A stretch of DNA of 64,000 bases from Alteromonas indica. Its GTDB lineage: Bacteria; Pseudomonadota; Gammaproteobacteria; Enterobacterales; Alteromonadaceae. Below, piece by piece: positions 19,949-28,528 of this stretch. Where the stretch lies: the NCBI GenBank assembly GCA_003056425.1, contig PYVY01000001.1:248001-312000 (forward strand), written 5' to 3'. Position 1 is the first letter of the stretch; each line of letters begins with the position of its first letter. Position numbers and translations under genes: made by a program. Under the pieces are notes generated by a model. The model worked only from the letters and a program-made list of their open reading frames with translations, ran no database searches and was not told the DNA's origin.

Positions 19949-20539
19949 ATGAACCACCCTATGACCTGCGAATGTGGCCATTTGCAAGGCTACGTCGTCC
20001 CTGGTGGGACCTGTAGCCGGGTATTATGCTACTGCAAAGACTGTCAGGCATTTGCTTATTATCTCAACCGGCAGGATACGGTACTTAATGTCCAAGGCGG
20101 AACGCATTTAGTGCAGCTTTCGCCGCATCGAGTGGTATTTACTCAGGGGCAGCAGCAACTGGCCTCAATCCGCTTAAGTCCTAATGGTTTGATACGCTGG
20201 TATGCGAGCTGCTGTAACACCCCGGTGGGGAATACATTGTCTACCCCCACGGTAGCCTTTGTAGGTCTGGTTGATAACATCCTGAATACTGCTGCCATAC
20301 CAAACGATTTTCCCGGTAAAATGGCCGTGGTACATACCGACTCAGCGCAGGGCAGTCCTAAGCCCACCCCCAAGGGTCTACCGGGTACCGTCTGGCGGTT
20401 TACTAAGTTAGCCGTGAAAGGTCGCTTTTCAAAACACCATCAACAATCGCCGTTTTTTAACGATGCTGGTCAACCCATCGTGGAGCCTCAGGTGTTGGAT
20501 CATACCCAGCGCCAGGCCTTGTTACCCTACCGACGTTAG
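19949..20539 (+). CDS. GFA/CENP-V-like zinc protein (DUF6151 type)
   Basis: 196 residues with a Shine-Dalgarno AAGGA. Cysteine pairs are arranged as in glutathione-dependent formaldehyde-activating (GFA) proteins: CECG near residue 8, CYCKDCQAF near 30, and WYASCCNTPVGN near 90. These would bind one or two zinc ions. The longer C-terminal part (VWRFTKLAVKGRF) matches the DUF6151 group. The enzyme activity of this group is not established. Confidence 0.82.
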   Translation: MNHPMTCECGHLQGYVVPGGTCSRVLCYCKDCQAFAYYLNRQDTVLNVQGGTHLVQLSPHRVVFTQGQQQLASIRLSPNGLIRWYASCCNTPVGNTLSTPTVAFVGLVDNILNTAAIPNDFPGKMAVVHTDSAQGSPKPTPKGLPGTVWRFTKLAVKGRFSKHHQQSPFFNDAGQPIVEPQVLDHTQRQALLPYRR

Positions 20540-20725
20540 CTTAACGCCAATATAACGGGCCCGATGGGACCAGGGCGATAGGATAACCAGCAGGGTATTT
20601 CACCCGGTAGATTGATTCCCCTTATAAGGCTGTGCCAAACTACCGCCTTACCGTATAACGTGATTGCTTGCGCCACGCCAGCCATACGGCTGATGGCGCT
20701 ACATCCTTGTTGGCATAAAAGCAAA

Positions 20726-21526
20726 ATGAAAAGACGTCCCATATCCTGTTTTTTGATTGTTCGCAATGAAGCGGATCGTATCGAGGCTTGTCTGCAGGGA
20801 CTGGCTGGCTGGGTCGACCAGCTAATTATTCTGGACTCTGGCAGCACTGATAATACAGCTCAGTTATGCCGACAATACACCGATGAAGTGTATATTACAG
20901 ACTGGCCGGGCTATGGGCCGCAGCGTAATCGGGCGCTGGCTAAATGTCAGCACGAATGGGTACTTAACCTGGATGCCGACGAAAATATTACCGACGATCT
21001 GAAAGCAGAAATTGATACGGTTTTAAGCGAACCAGATTTAGACGCCAATATTCTGCGTTTACCCTGGCAGACCTATTTGTTTGGTAAGCCACTAAACCAC
21101 GGCCGTTACTCTACTGCGCAAGGTAAATTATTCCTGAATAAAGATGGCGCGCAATTCAAAAATTCGCAGGTTCATGAAGTATTACAAATAGCCAATCCAA
21201 AGGTGCGCACGTTACGGCATCCGCTCAAACATTACAGTTGGCGAACGTATCAGCATTTGCAGGAAAAACACCTTAAATATGCGTGTATTCTGGCACAAGA
21301 AAAGCACGCCAGAGGCAAAACCGGCTCACTTCCTTATGCCGCTTTACGCTTTGTAACGGACTTTTTGCAGCAATATGTACTGCGTGGCGGCTTTTTAGAC
21401 GGTAAACAGGGCTTTTTTATGGCAATGGTGTTAGGTCAATACGCGTTTCACAAATACGCTGCCCTGGCCGCCTTGCAAATGCAACAGGATGCCGATAATA
21501 CGCCGTCCAGAGAGACCTCATCATGA
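20726..21526 (+). CDS. Family 2 glycosyltransferase, LPS-core type (WaaE/KdtX-like)
   Basis: 266 residues from ATG 20726. The GT-A domain shows FLIVRNEADRIEACLQGL, ILDSGSTDNTAQLC and the metal-binding NLDADENI (DxD-type), all typical of the beta-1,4-glucosyltransferase WaaE/KdtX family that adds a hexose to the lipopolysaccharide inner core. The C-terminal region (VTDFLQQYVLRGGFLDGKQGF) is also diagnostic. It overlaps the next, related gene by 4 bases (ATGA). Action at the cytoplasmic face of the inner membrane is expected. Confidence 0.9.
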   Translation: MKRRPISCFLIVRNEADRIEACLQGLAGWVDQLIILDSGSTDNTAQLCRQYTDEVYITDWPGYGPQRNRALAKCQHEWVLNLDADENITDDLKAEIDTVLSEPDLDANILRLPWQTYLFGKPLNHGRYSTAQGKLFLNKDGAQFKNSQVHEVLQIANPKVRTLRHPLKHYSWRTYQHLQEKHLKYACILAQEKHARGKTGSLPYAALRFVTDFLQQYVLRGGFLDGKQGFFMAMVLGQYAFHKYAALAALQMQQDADNTPSRETSS

Positions 21527-22281
21527 GCACCCCCATCAGTGTGTTTTTGATCACCTGCAATGAGCAGGAAACCTTACCCGCAGTATTGCGGTCAGTGAGC
21601 ATGTTCGCCGAAATTATCGTGGTGGATTCGGGCTCGCAAGATCGTACCACCGCAATAGCGCAAGAATTCGGGGCCAAAGTTATACACCAGCCTTGGCTTG
21701 GGTTTGCCCGGCAAAAAGCATTTGCTATGCAAGCCTGTACGCATAATTGGTGTTTTAATATTGATGGCGATGAAGTAGTACCTGAAGCCGTCGCCAAAAG
21801 CATTCAACAGCAGGTGGATGCCAATGAGGCTAACGGTTTACGGGTATATTTTGAAGACTTTTTTATGGGCCAACCTATGCATCGGTCCTCGCATAAACGG
21901 TCTATCGTCAGAGTATTTAAACAGGATAAAACCCGCTACCCGCAAGATCGGCTGGTTCACGAAAATGTTACGGTGGACGGCCCTACACAAAAAGTCCCCG
22001 GCACCATAATTCATTATGGCTATGACGATGTGGCCACCTATATGGAAAAGCAAAATCGATATTCTTCTTTAAGCGCCCAGGAAAAGTTTAACCGACAAAA
22101 GCCTTATTCTTTGGCCAAGCTAATGTTGGTATTTCCATTAATGTTTTTTAAAGAGTACGTATTACGCAAACAGTTCTTATCTGGGGCCCGTGGATTGGTA
22201 CACGCGACTATTGACGCCATGTATGCGTTTTTGAAGGAAGCCAAATTATATGAGCTGCACCGCCGTCAGAAACACAAGTAA
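21523..22281 (+). CDS. Family 2 glycosyltransferase, paralogue of the preceding gene
   Basis: 252 residues of the same WaaE/KdtX-like family: FLITCNEQETLPAVLRSV, VVDSGSQDRTTAIAQ, NIDGDEVV, and a C-terminal FFKEYVLRKQFLSGARGLV that matches the family end. Start overlaps the stop of the upstream paralogue, so the pair is translationally coupled. Tandem copies with different middle regions suggest successive transfers to the lipopolysaccharide core or related glycans. No other LPS genes lie nearby. Confidence 0.9.
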   Translation: MSTPISVFLITCNEQETLPAVLRSVSMFAEIIVVDSGSQDRTTAIAQEFGAKVIHQPWLGFARQKAFAMQACTHNWCFNIDGDEVVPEAVAKSIQQQVDANEANGLRVYFEDFFMGQPMHRSSHKRSIVRVFKQDKTRYPQDRLVHENVTVDGPTQKVPGTIIHYGYDDVATYMEKQNRYSSLSAQEKFNRQKPYSLAKLMLVFPLMFFKEYVLRKQFLSGARGLVHATIDAMYAFLKEAKLYELHRRQKHK

Positions 22282-22444
22282 TCGCGGTCCCGTGCCTGTC
22301 TTCTTAACCTACCTATTCACCTAAAGTTCAGTTTTCCGTTTCCGGTTATTAGGCTACCTTTGTGACTATCAGGATCGTTACACCGGCTAAGGCTATAAAA
22401 GGTCAATAGCACTATTGGGTGTAGACAGAACAGGACGTCTGGGA

Positions 22445-22894
22445 ATGGATATCAATAGAAGTGTTGTGATCAGTGGCCCCCGGGCTAAGCAATCGCGTTT
22501 ATTGATGCTCGCTCTTGGGCCGTGCTCCCTTATCGTTGTTATGGGGTGGATTATGCAGTCAACATTGTTTATTTGGGTCGCCTTGATACCGGCGGTAGCA
22601 GCAATTGCGCTTAGTCGGGTGATAGATAAACCCACGGTGCCGCGCCTGCTAAGCCCGTGGGACAATTTATTTATTGACGGTGACGATTTGATAATAGGCG
22701 ACTATCGCTTCCCTGTTGAAAACATACCAGAGATAGTAATGGGGCGCTGTGAGGATACAGCCTGGCTGCAAATTCCTGTGCAAAACGCTGGTGGTAGTTT
22801 ACCGCGGGTCACTTTTTCTTCGGTTTATTGCCCGGCTGTAGAAGCATTTGTGCGGATGAGATTGCCAGTGGCAACATTTCAGGTACTCCACTGA
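22445..22894 (+). CDS. Hypothetical membrane protein with PH-like C-terminal domain
   Basis: 149 residues from ATG 22445 (a TTG at 22415 would add ten). Two hydrophobic segments near residues 21-58 (LMLALGPCSLIVVMGWI and LFIWVALIPAVAAIAL) precede a soluble beta-rich tail (LFIDGDDLIIGDYRFP). The layout resembles small bacterial proteins with a PH-like domain, but I do not recognise a specific family. The gene at 23184 has a similar plan. Confidence 0.6.
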   Translation: MDINRSVVISGPRAKQSRLLMLALGPCSLIVVMGWIMQSTLFIWVALIPAVAAIALSRVIDKPTVPRLLSPWDNLFIDGDDLIIGDYRFPVENIPEIVMGRCEDTAWLQIPVQNAGGSLPRVTFSSVYCPAVEAFVRMRLPVATFQVLH

Positions 22895-23183
22895 TATTTC
22901 TCATAATGTTGCAACTGTGTAAAAATAACATTGGGTGTTGGGTACACTAGAACACCTTGGTTTACTCGCTCTTGGACGCCTATCTATATAGACTTTAGGC
23001 GTATATGTGACGAATAAATGAACTTTTTACTAAAATTCATTTACTGATATATAGGAATCTGCGGTTTATTTGTATATAATTTGTTAACACGCAATGATGA
23101 TGTTGCGTCTGCGCAGACAGGTTATAAAGGCAATAATAGTACCCGCAGCGTGGTTTTCACTTGTGCAGAAGAGGGGCAAGCGT
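22895..23183 (+). promoter_or_regulatory. AT-rich intergenic segment with two hairpins and a TATAAT
   Basis: This gap is clearly more AT-rich than its surroundings. It holds two inverted repeats: ACGCCTA (22976-22982) with TAGGCGT (22996-23002), and AAATGAA (23016-23022) with TTCATTT (23036-23042). A perfect TATAAT lies at 23075-23080, about 100 bases before the next start. No strong -35 box was found. Confidence 0.4.
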
Positions 23184-23531
23184 ATGTCTGTCTATCTTTT
23201 AATTAGCGGTAGCATATTTGGTTTATACGTTATCGTTAATTTATGGGCTATGAGCTCTAATCGATTAAATCGCCCCGCCTATGTTCTGGCGGAATTTGAT
23301 GGCATAGTAGGTGTACGTCATAACAGTCTGTCGAGGCTATTTGCCGGCTTTACTACGTTTGTCTCTAAGCAGCATATTAGCCGCATTCAGGTAACCCAGG
23401 AGTGCCTTACCTTATTTACCGACAACAATGATACGGTTGATATATGGTTGTCAGACCAATACTTAGGCTCCAACGCCAGCTATGCAAAACTATTATTTCC
23501 TAAGGCAGAGTTTATTAACAGCCCCGCCTGA
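23184..23531 (+). CDS. Hypothetical single-helix membrane protein
   Basis: 115 residues from ATG 23184, preceded by GAGGGGC as a possible ribosome-binding site; a start at 23094 is also open. One N-terminal helix (VYLLISGSIFGLYVIVNLWA) anchors a soluble beta-rich domain (VLAEFDGIVGVRHNS, VTQECLTLFTDNN). The pattern resembles PH-like membrane-proximal domains and echoes the gene at 22445. No family was recognised. An intrinsic terminator follows. Confidence 0.6.
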   Translation: MSVYLLISGSIFGLYVIVNLWAMSSNRLNRPAYVLAEFDGIVGVRHNSLSRLFAGFTTFVSKQHISRIQVTQECLTLFTDNNDTVDIWLSDQYLGSNASYAKLLFPKAEFINSPA

Positions 23532-23535
23532 CCCT

Positions 23536-23564
23536 AAAAAACCCGGCTTAACGGCCGGTTTTTT
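23536..23564 (+). terminator. Intrinsic terminator after the 115-residue gene
   Basis: A-rich 5' arm and T-rich 3' arm pair (AAAAAACC-CGGC with GCCGGTTTTTT, one bulged C) around a short loop, ending in T's. It starts 5 bases after the stop. Confidence 0.8.
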
Positions 23565-23761
23565 GTGCTCGCCCTGCCTGATTTTACACATAACTCCTAC
23601 TTTGTTTACATTATATAAATAACTCGTAAAGCTTAAGCACCGCATTAGCGGGTTGCACCAATTTGAACATTGGCCTGCCGACTACTTTCCCTAAGTTAGC
23701 TACGTATAATTGCGCCGTCTCAGCATATGCTGGCAATCATCCAACGCAAGGGGGTTATTTT

Positions 23762-24427
23762 ATGGCGAAAACAAACCATGGTTTCATAGAAGATTTATTT
23801 GCTTTGTTAAGTGCCGGCCTGTTTGTGGCATTCGGGGTGTATTTATTTCAGTCGCAAGATTTAATGGTAGGCGGGGCCGCTGGGTTGGCGTTGCTTAGCA
23901 CCTACGCATTGCCTTTGGATTTTGGACAAATGTTCTTTTTGATTAATATCCCATTTTACGCACTGGCCTGGACGCAGATAAGTAAGCGTTTTACTTTAAA
24001 TACTTTTATATCGGTCACTACCGTTTCTGTGTTATCAGACCAGATACCCGCGTTTGTGGATATTTCCCACGCGAATCCTGTGTTCAGCGCAGTATTTGGC
24101 GGTATTTTGATCGGTGTAGGTATGCTGATAATGTTCAGACACAGCTCAAGCCTCGGTGGGGTCGGTATACTCGCCTTTTATCTTCAGGCTAAATATGGTC
24201 TACGGGCAGGTATATTTCAGCTGTGCGTGGACGTCGCTATTTTAGCCGGGGCGTTAGCGTTCATAGCCTGGCCTCTGGTATTAATATCCGTGCTTGCTGC
24301 CTTCTGTCTGAATATGGTTATTTCACTTAACCACCGGCCAGAACGCTATGCCACGCCGCCCAAAAAAACAGTTCAGGAAGCCGCTGAAACCAATCTTGAC
24401 GATAATCTGCAACCGCAAAATAGTTAA
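23762..24427 (+). CDS. YitT family membrane protein
   Basis: 221 residues from ATG 23762, supported by AAGGGGG at 23748-23754. It has about six membrane helices: LFALLSAGLFVAFGVYLF, VGGAAGLALLSTYAL, FFLINIPFYALAW, NPVFSAVFGGILIGVGMLI and two C-terminal ones. The FGGILIGVGM and SLGGVGILA segments match the YitT/DUF161 family of the cytoplasmic membrane, whose role is unsettled. The C-terminal tail is polar and cytosolic. It is monocistronic. Confidence 0.85.
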   Translation: MAKTNHGFIEDLFALLSAGLFVAFGVYLFQSQDLMVGGAAGLALLSTYALPLDFGQMFFLINIPFYALAWTQISKRFTLNTFISVTTVSVLSDQIPAFVDISHANPVFSAVFGGILIGVGMLIMFRHSSSLGGVGILAFYLQAKYGLRAGIFQLCVDVAILAGALAFIAWPLVLISVLAAFCLNMVISLNHRPERYATPPKKTVQEAAETNLDDNLQPQNS

Positions 24428-24516
24428 ACGCAGGTAGCATATCGCCACGCGAAGGATTTAAAAATTTGCGGGTTACCCCTGGCTTTTGGCAAAGCACACT
24501 AGCGTGCTAAAAAGAA

Positions 24517-24537
24517 AACCCGGCGCCAGGCCGGGTT
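24517..24537 (-). terminator. Intrinsic terminator for the 25-residue ORF
   Basis: A perfect 8-bp stem (AACCCGGC / GCCGGGTT) with a 5-base loop. On the minus strand it is followed by TTCTTTTT. It lies 11 bases beyond the stop of the small ORF. Confidence 0.85.
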
Positions 24538-24548
24538 GGAATAAGGTC

Positions 24549-24626
24549 TTACTTCGTGGCTTTTTTCGGAACGGGTTTTGAAAACATACCTCTGTTTACC
24601 CGAGGGCGTGAATAAGAAGTACGCAT
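24549..24626 (-). CDS. 25-residue basic small protein
   Basis: A tiny ORF not spanned by any longer gene. It starts ATG at 24626 with an excellent Shine-Dalgarno (GAGAGGT, 24640-24634, 7-base spacing) and ends TAA, followed within 11 bases by a strong intrinsic terminator. The product begins MRTSYSRPRVNRGMF and ends PVPKKATK; it has about seven Arg/Lys residues and no acidic residue, so it is strongly basic and may bind nucleic acid or the ribosome. I do not recognise a family. The complete ribosome-binding-site/ORF/terminator arrangement is the main evidence that it is real. Confidence 0.65.
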   Translation of the reverse strand: MRTSYSRPRVNRGMFSKPVPKKATK

Positions 24627-24683
24627 AGAAAAAACCTCTCTTGTGTTATTGACTGCATCCTTACAACAAAAAGGCGTCCGAAG

Positions 24684-24695
24684 TGTTGCGCAACA
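24684..24695. promoter_or_regulatory. 12-bp perfect palindrome upstream of the small ORF
   Basis: TGTTGCGCAACA reads the same on both strands. It lies about 58 bases upstream of the small ORF start, next to a TATAGT on the minus strand (near 24702-24707), so it could be an operator. No regulator is linked. Confidence 0.35.
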
Positions 24696-24908
24696 GGGGT
24701 CACTATAACCGCTCCGACTTTTCCTTACCTTAATCCTTTAGGCTATATCTTGCAGCTAACCGGTTAATATACATTAGAAAAATTCTATACTTCAGGATGT
24801 ATCCACGGGTTGGGGGCATTGATCATCACTATACGCTGACGCCAGCCACACACAATTGGCCACAGCCGCCGTCTGGCGTAATAATACCGCTGATGAGCGC
24901 AGTAGCGG

Positions 24909-25688
24909 TTACAAGCTGGTATCCAACAGCATCATTACCACAAAACCAATCAGCAATGTAAAAGTCGCTAAATTCTGGTTACCGTTGTTGTGAGTTTCAG
25001 GGATAATTTCGTCGCTGATAATAAACAGCATGGCGCCGGCGGCAAAAGCCAGAGCCCATGGCATAACAGTAGCGGCACTAGAAACGGCCACCGCACCAAT
25101 TAAACCGCCCACCGGCTCAACTAATCCGGATAATATTCCGATAAGCGCCGATCTGCCGGTGCTATAGCCCACTGACAGCAACGCCACGGAAACGGCCAGC
25201 CCTTCGGGAATGTTCTGTAAACCTATACCTACCGCCAGCGTTATACCGTTTTCAAGCTCACCACCGGCAAACCCAACCCCCACGGCGAGGCCTTCGGGAA
25301 CATTATGCAAGGTAATGGCGGTAACAAACAGCCAGATTCGGCCAAGTTTATAATGGTTGCCGCCTTCGCGACCAGCAGTGAAATGTTCATGCGGCACATA
25401 CTGGTGAATCGCGAATAAGGTAAAGGCCCCCAACAAGGTGCCAGCCCCTACTGCAGCGCCACCTAAGATATCGGAGTGATAATTGCTACTGGCGTGCTCT
25501 AAAGCAGGTAACAGCAGCGAGAAAAAGGTCGCCGCAAGCATAATGCCGGCGGCCAGGCTAAGTAAGCCATCTTCCATCCGCCGGGACAATTTGCGAATAG
25601 CAAAAACACCCAGGCTGCCGACAGCGGTGCCCAGGCTGGCGCAAAAACTGGCCGTAAAGCCCATTAAAATGACATCGCTGGCTTGCAT
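24909..25688 (-). CDS. ZIP family metal (zinc) transporter
   Basis: 259 residues with about eight membrane helices. The two ZIP signature helices are present: TLHNVPEGLAVGVGF and GLQNIPEGLAVSVALL, whose His, Asn and Glu residues form the binuclear metal site. It fits the GufA/ZupT-like branch that imports zinc and other divalent cations across the inner membrane. It is transcribed on the minus strand after alr, with 65 bases between them, so the two might be co-transcribed. No zinc-uptake-regulator site was identified. Confidence 0.93.
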   Translation of the reverse strand: MQASDVILMGFTASFCASLGTAVGSLGVFAIRKLSRRMEDGLLSLAAGIMLAATFFSLLLPALEHASSNYHSDILGGAAVGAGTLLGAFTLFAIHQYVPHEHFTAGREGGNHYKLGRIWLFVTAITLHNVPEGLAVGVGFAGGELENGITLAVGIGLQNIPEGLAVSVALLSVGYSTGRSALIGILSGLVEPVGGLIGAVAVSSAATVMPWALAFAAGAMLFIISDEIIPETHNNGNQNLATFTLLIGFVVMMLLDTSL

Positions 25689-25753
25689 TAGTACTCAATT
25701 ACTACAACAGATAGTTCTTTATAACACCATTCTACGGGCTTCGGTTCACTTAT

Positions 25754-26845
25754 CTACTGATACCGAACCACCCTGGGTACGCGTGGCGATACCCGGGTTA
25801 CCAGCTCATAGGCTACCGTCTGCGCACAGCTGGCTACTTCATCAACCGATAGTTGCTCCCCCCATAATTCGACGGTGTCGCCCAGCGCTACCGCAGGAAT
25901 ATCTGTTACATCAATGCTGAGCATATCCATGGACACTCGCCCTACCAATGCCGCGCGCGCGCCACGTACCAGTACCGGCGTACCATTAGGGCAATGCCGG
26001 GGATATCCATCAGCATAACCAATTCCGACGGTAGCAATCAGGCTATCTCGCGGCGCCTGCCAGACCTGGCCATACCCTACCCCTTCACCCGCGCGAACTT
26101 GGCGCAGAGCAATAACACTGGCCCGCAATGTCATAGCCGGTTGTAATGTGAGTCGGCTGGGGGCTGGATGCAACGGATTAGCACCATATAGCGCGAGACC
26201 CAACCGATTCCACGCGCCATGGCTACCGGACAGGCTCAGGGTGGCAGGTGAATTGGCCACCGACACAGGCATATTAACGGCTTTTGCCAATTGAGAAAGG
26301 CGAGCCAGTTGCTGGGTATTTAACGCCAAATCAGGTTCATCAGCGCATGCCAGGTGTGAAACCAGCACACTGTGTTCATTTAATAAATGCTGATAAGTAT
26401 TGACCAATGAAACTAATTGCGCCGGTGGCAAGCCAAGGCGATGCATACCGGTGTCTACTTTGAGCCATATAGCAATACGCAGCTGTAATTCATCCACCCA
26501 GCGCAACTGGCTTTCGTCATGCAGCACTAAGGTCAGGTTGTGCTGGCTCGCCAGTATGCAATCTTTTTTCTGGTGGGGGCCTTCCAACACCACAATCGGC
26601 TCTTTGACCCCGTTTTCACGCAGCTTTATTGCTTCTTCAGTAATGGCTACCGCAAAGGCCTGCACATGACCTCGTAAAATCCGCGCAATGTTTACCGCGC
26701 CATGACCATACGCATCGGCTTTGATGACCGCCATCGCCTGACTCCCCGGTGCCAGCCGGGTCAAGGCGGTGTAATTATTCAGTATTGCATCGGCATGGAT
26801 TATTGCCTGTGTCTGTCTGCTCAATGGCCTCAAATTCCCAAACAT
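25754..26845 (-). CDS. alr: Alanine racemase
   Basis: 363 residues of the PLP fold-III alanine racemase, which interconverts L- and D-alanine for peptidoglycan synthesis or catabolism. The PLP lysine is K42 in AVIKADAYGHGA. The second catalytic base, a tyrosine, is in GEGVGYGQVW, and GIGYADGYPR and RVSMDMLSIDVTD are conserved phosphate and substrate-channel segments. It is divergent from the SSS transporter gene of the peptidoglycan cluster, 111 bases away. That position suggests it may serve to use D-Ala released from murein as well as cell-wall synthesis; whether another alr exists in the genome is unknown. Confidence 0.96.
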   Translation of the reverse strand: MFGNLRPLSRQTQAIIHADAILNNYTALTRLAPGSQAMAVIKADAYGHGAVNIARILRGHVQAFAVAITEEAIKLRENGVKEPIVVLEGPHQKKDCILASQHNLTLVLHDESQLRWVDELQLRIAIWLKVDTGMHRLGLPPAQLVSLVNTYQHLLNEHSVLVSHLACADEPDLALNTQQLARLSQLAKAVNMPVSVANSPATLSLSGSHGAWNRLGLALYGANPLHPAPSRLTLQPAMTLRASVIALRQVRAGEGVGYGQVWQAPRDSLIATVGIGYADGYPRHCPNGTPVLVRGARAALVGRVSMDMLSIDVTDIPAVALGDTVELWGEQLSVDEVASCAQTVAYELVTRVSPRVPRVVRYQ

Positions 26846-26956
26846 TCACTCGCTAAGTAGCCGCATATTAACATGATTTCGCGCCCGCACCGCCGGTATA
26901 CTTTAGACCTCGAATAATCTAAGCTGACTGACAAATGCCGCTACTGACTGAATACT

Positions 26957-28528
26957 ATGTTTGCTCACTTTGCCTTGGCTGATATCGCCGTGCTGGGCGG
27001 GTATGCTGCTATTATAGTGGTCACCGGTGTCGCCCTAAACCGGCGCACTCAATCCACTCAGTCGTTTTTTTTGGGTAGCCAGCAAATGCCGGTTTGGGCG
27101 GTGGCCATTTCAGTGTTGGCTACCTCCCAGTCTGCCGCTACTTTTCTGGGCGGTCCGGATCAAGGATACCGGGGCGATTTAACCTATTTGTCGACCAGTC
27201 TGGCAGCGATTATAGGCGCCTTGTTAGTCGCCATCTTCTTACTGCCCCGGTACTACCAACACCGGGTGTTTACCGTTTACGAATTATTGGCAGTACGCTT
27301 TGGCGACAACAGCAAGCGACACGCCGCGCTGTTTTATCTCTTTGGCCGATTGTTTGCCAGCGGCGCCCGCTTATATATGGCCGCCCTGGCTATCGCTATG
27401 CTGTTATACGGTAATATTGCGCCGCCGAGTGTGCTTACCTCGATTGCCCTGCTGGCGGTAGTGGGCCTGCTCTATACCCTTGCTGGGGGCATCCGTACGG
27501 TTATTTATACGGATGTGATTCAGGCCGGCCTATACATCAGCGCGGCGCTGGCCCTGGTGATATCGTTAATGCAATTTATTCCCGCTGACCTTAGCCATAT
27601 TTTGCAAGCCCTACAACAGCCCACGCCGGACGCCACCTCCAAATTACGGCTTCTAAACTGGTCATGGGATTTTAGCCCATCGGGCGTGTTCTCAATGGGC
27701 TCAGTCCTAACCGGCTTTGTACTATTAAATGTGGCCGCCTTCGGCCTTGATCAGGACATGACACAGCGCTTACTGACCTGTCATAATAAGCGTAAAGCCA
27801 CGCATGCTATGCTGTTGTCTACAGTAGTGGGTATTCCGGTCATTGCGCTATTTATATTGGCCGGCATGCTGCTTTTTATCGTCTATCAACGTCCTGATTT
27901 AATGCATGACAAACTTGCGCTGTTCGATGGCAAAACTGAAACTGTATTTATGCACTATGTGCTTAACGGATTAGCCCCCGGGCTTAAAGGACTGGTCACC
28001 GTAGGAATTATTGCCGCCGCCTTGTCTACCCTGAATTCGGGCTTAAATTCTATGGCCAGTGTAGTAGTGCAGGATATTTACCGGCCATACCGGATGCGCC
28101 GGCTTAAACAGGATGACGATACCCATTTTGTTCTGGCTGCCAGGGTCGCCATGGTGTTGGTGGCGTTTGGACTAAGTATCCTTGCTGCCTTATGTTTTTA
28201 TTGGCAGCAATACACACAAACCCCCTTACTCCAGTTCGCCCTTGGCGTAATGGTGTTTTCCTATAGTGGTTTACTGGGGGTTTACTTTGTCACGCTGTTC
28301 AGTCGGCGCGGTAATCAACACAGTGTGCTGGCGGCCCTGATCAGTGGTTTTATTGCGCCACTGCTATTACAACCTTACGTACAAACCTGGTGGTTACCCG
28401 CCCCCTGGCAGGTATCACTGGGTTTTACCTGGCTATTACTTATTGGTACTGCCGTGGCGATGGCGGTATGTGCGCTGGGCACCCCTCACTCAATTATCAG
28501 GAATAACACTTATGAGCCTTCAGCATAA
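26957..28528 (+). CDS. Sodium:solute symporter (SSS family)
   Basis: 523 residues with about 13 membrane helices and SSS features: GGYAAIIVVTGVALNRR and SFFLGSQQMPVWAVAIS at the start, ATSQSAATFLGGP, TLAGGIRTVIYTDVIQAG in the core and a GLDQDMTQRLLTC segment typical of the sugar/sialic-acid-like branch. It would drive uptake with the sodium gradient. It overlaps murQ by 17 bases, so the likely cargo is MurNAc or another murein fragment, standing in for the MurP PTS permease of E. coli. That cargo is inference from position. Confidence 0.9.
   Translation: MFAHFALADIAVLGGYAAIIVVTGVALNRRTQSTQSFFLGSQQMPVWAVAISVLATSQSAATFLGGPDQGYRGDLTYLSTSLAAIIGALLVAIFLLPRYYQHRVFTVYELLAVRFGDNSKRHAALFYLFGRLFASGARLYMAALAIAMLLYGNIAPPSVLTSIALLAVVGLLYTLAGGIRTVIYTDVIQAGLYISAALALVISLMQFIPADLSHILQALQQPTPDATSKLRLLNWSWDFSPSGVFSMGSVLTGFVLLNVAAFGLDQDMTQRLLTCHNKRKATHAMLLSTVVGIPVIALFILAGMLLFIVYQRPDLMHDKLALFDGKTETVFMHYVLNGLAPGLKGLVTVGIIAAALSTLNSGLNSMASVVVQDIYRPYRMRRLKQDDDTHFVLAARVAMVLVAFGLSILAALCFYWQQYTQTPLLQFALGVMVFSYSGLLGVYFVTLFSRRGNQHSVLAALISGFIAPLLLQPYVQTWWLPAPWQVSLGFTWLLLIGTAVAMAVCALGTPHSIIRNNTYEPSA

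Larger units (their letters stand above)
24428..24908 (-). other. Intergenic region holding a 25-codon gene unit
   Basis: 481 bases between YitT and the ZIP transporter. Its only supported content is the minus-strand mini-gene (24549-24626) with its terminator and leader, annotated separately. From 24700 to 24908 I see nothing further that I can support. Confidence 0.6.
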
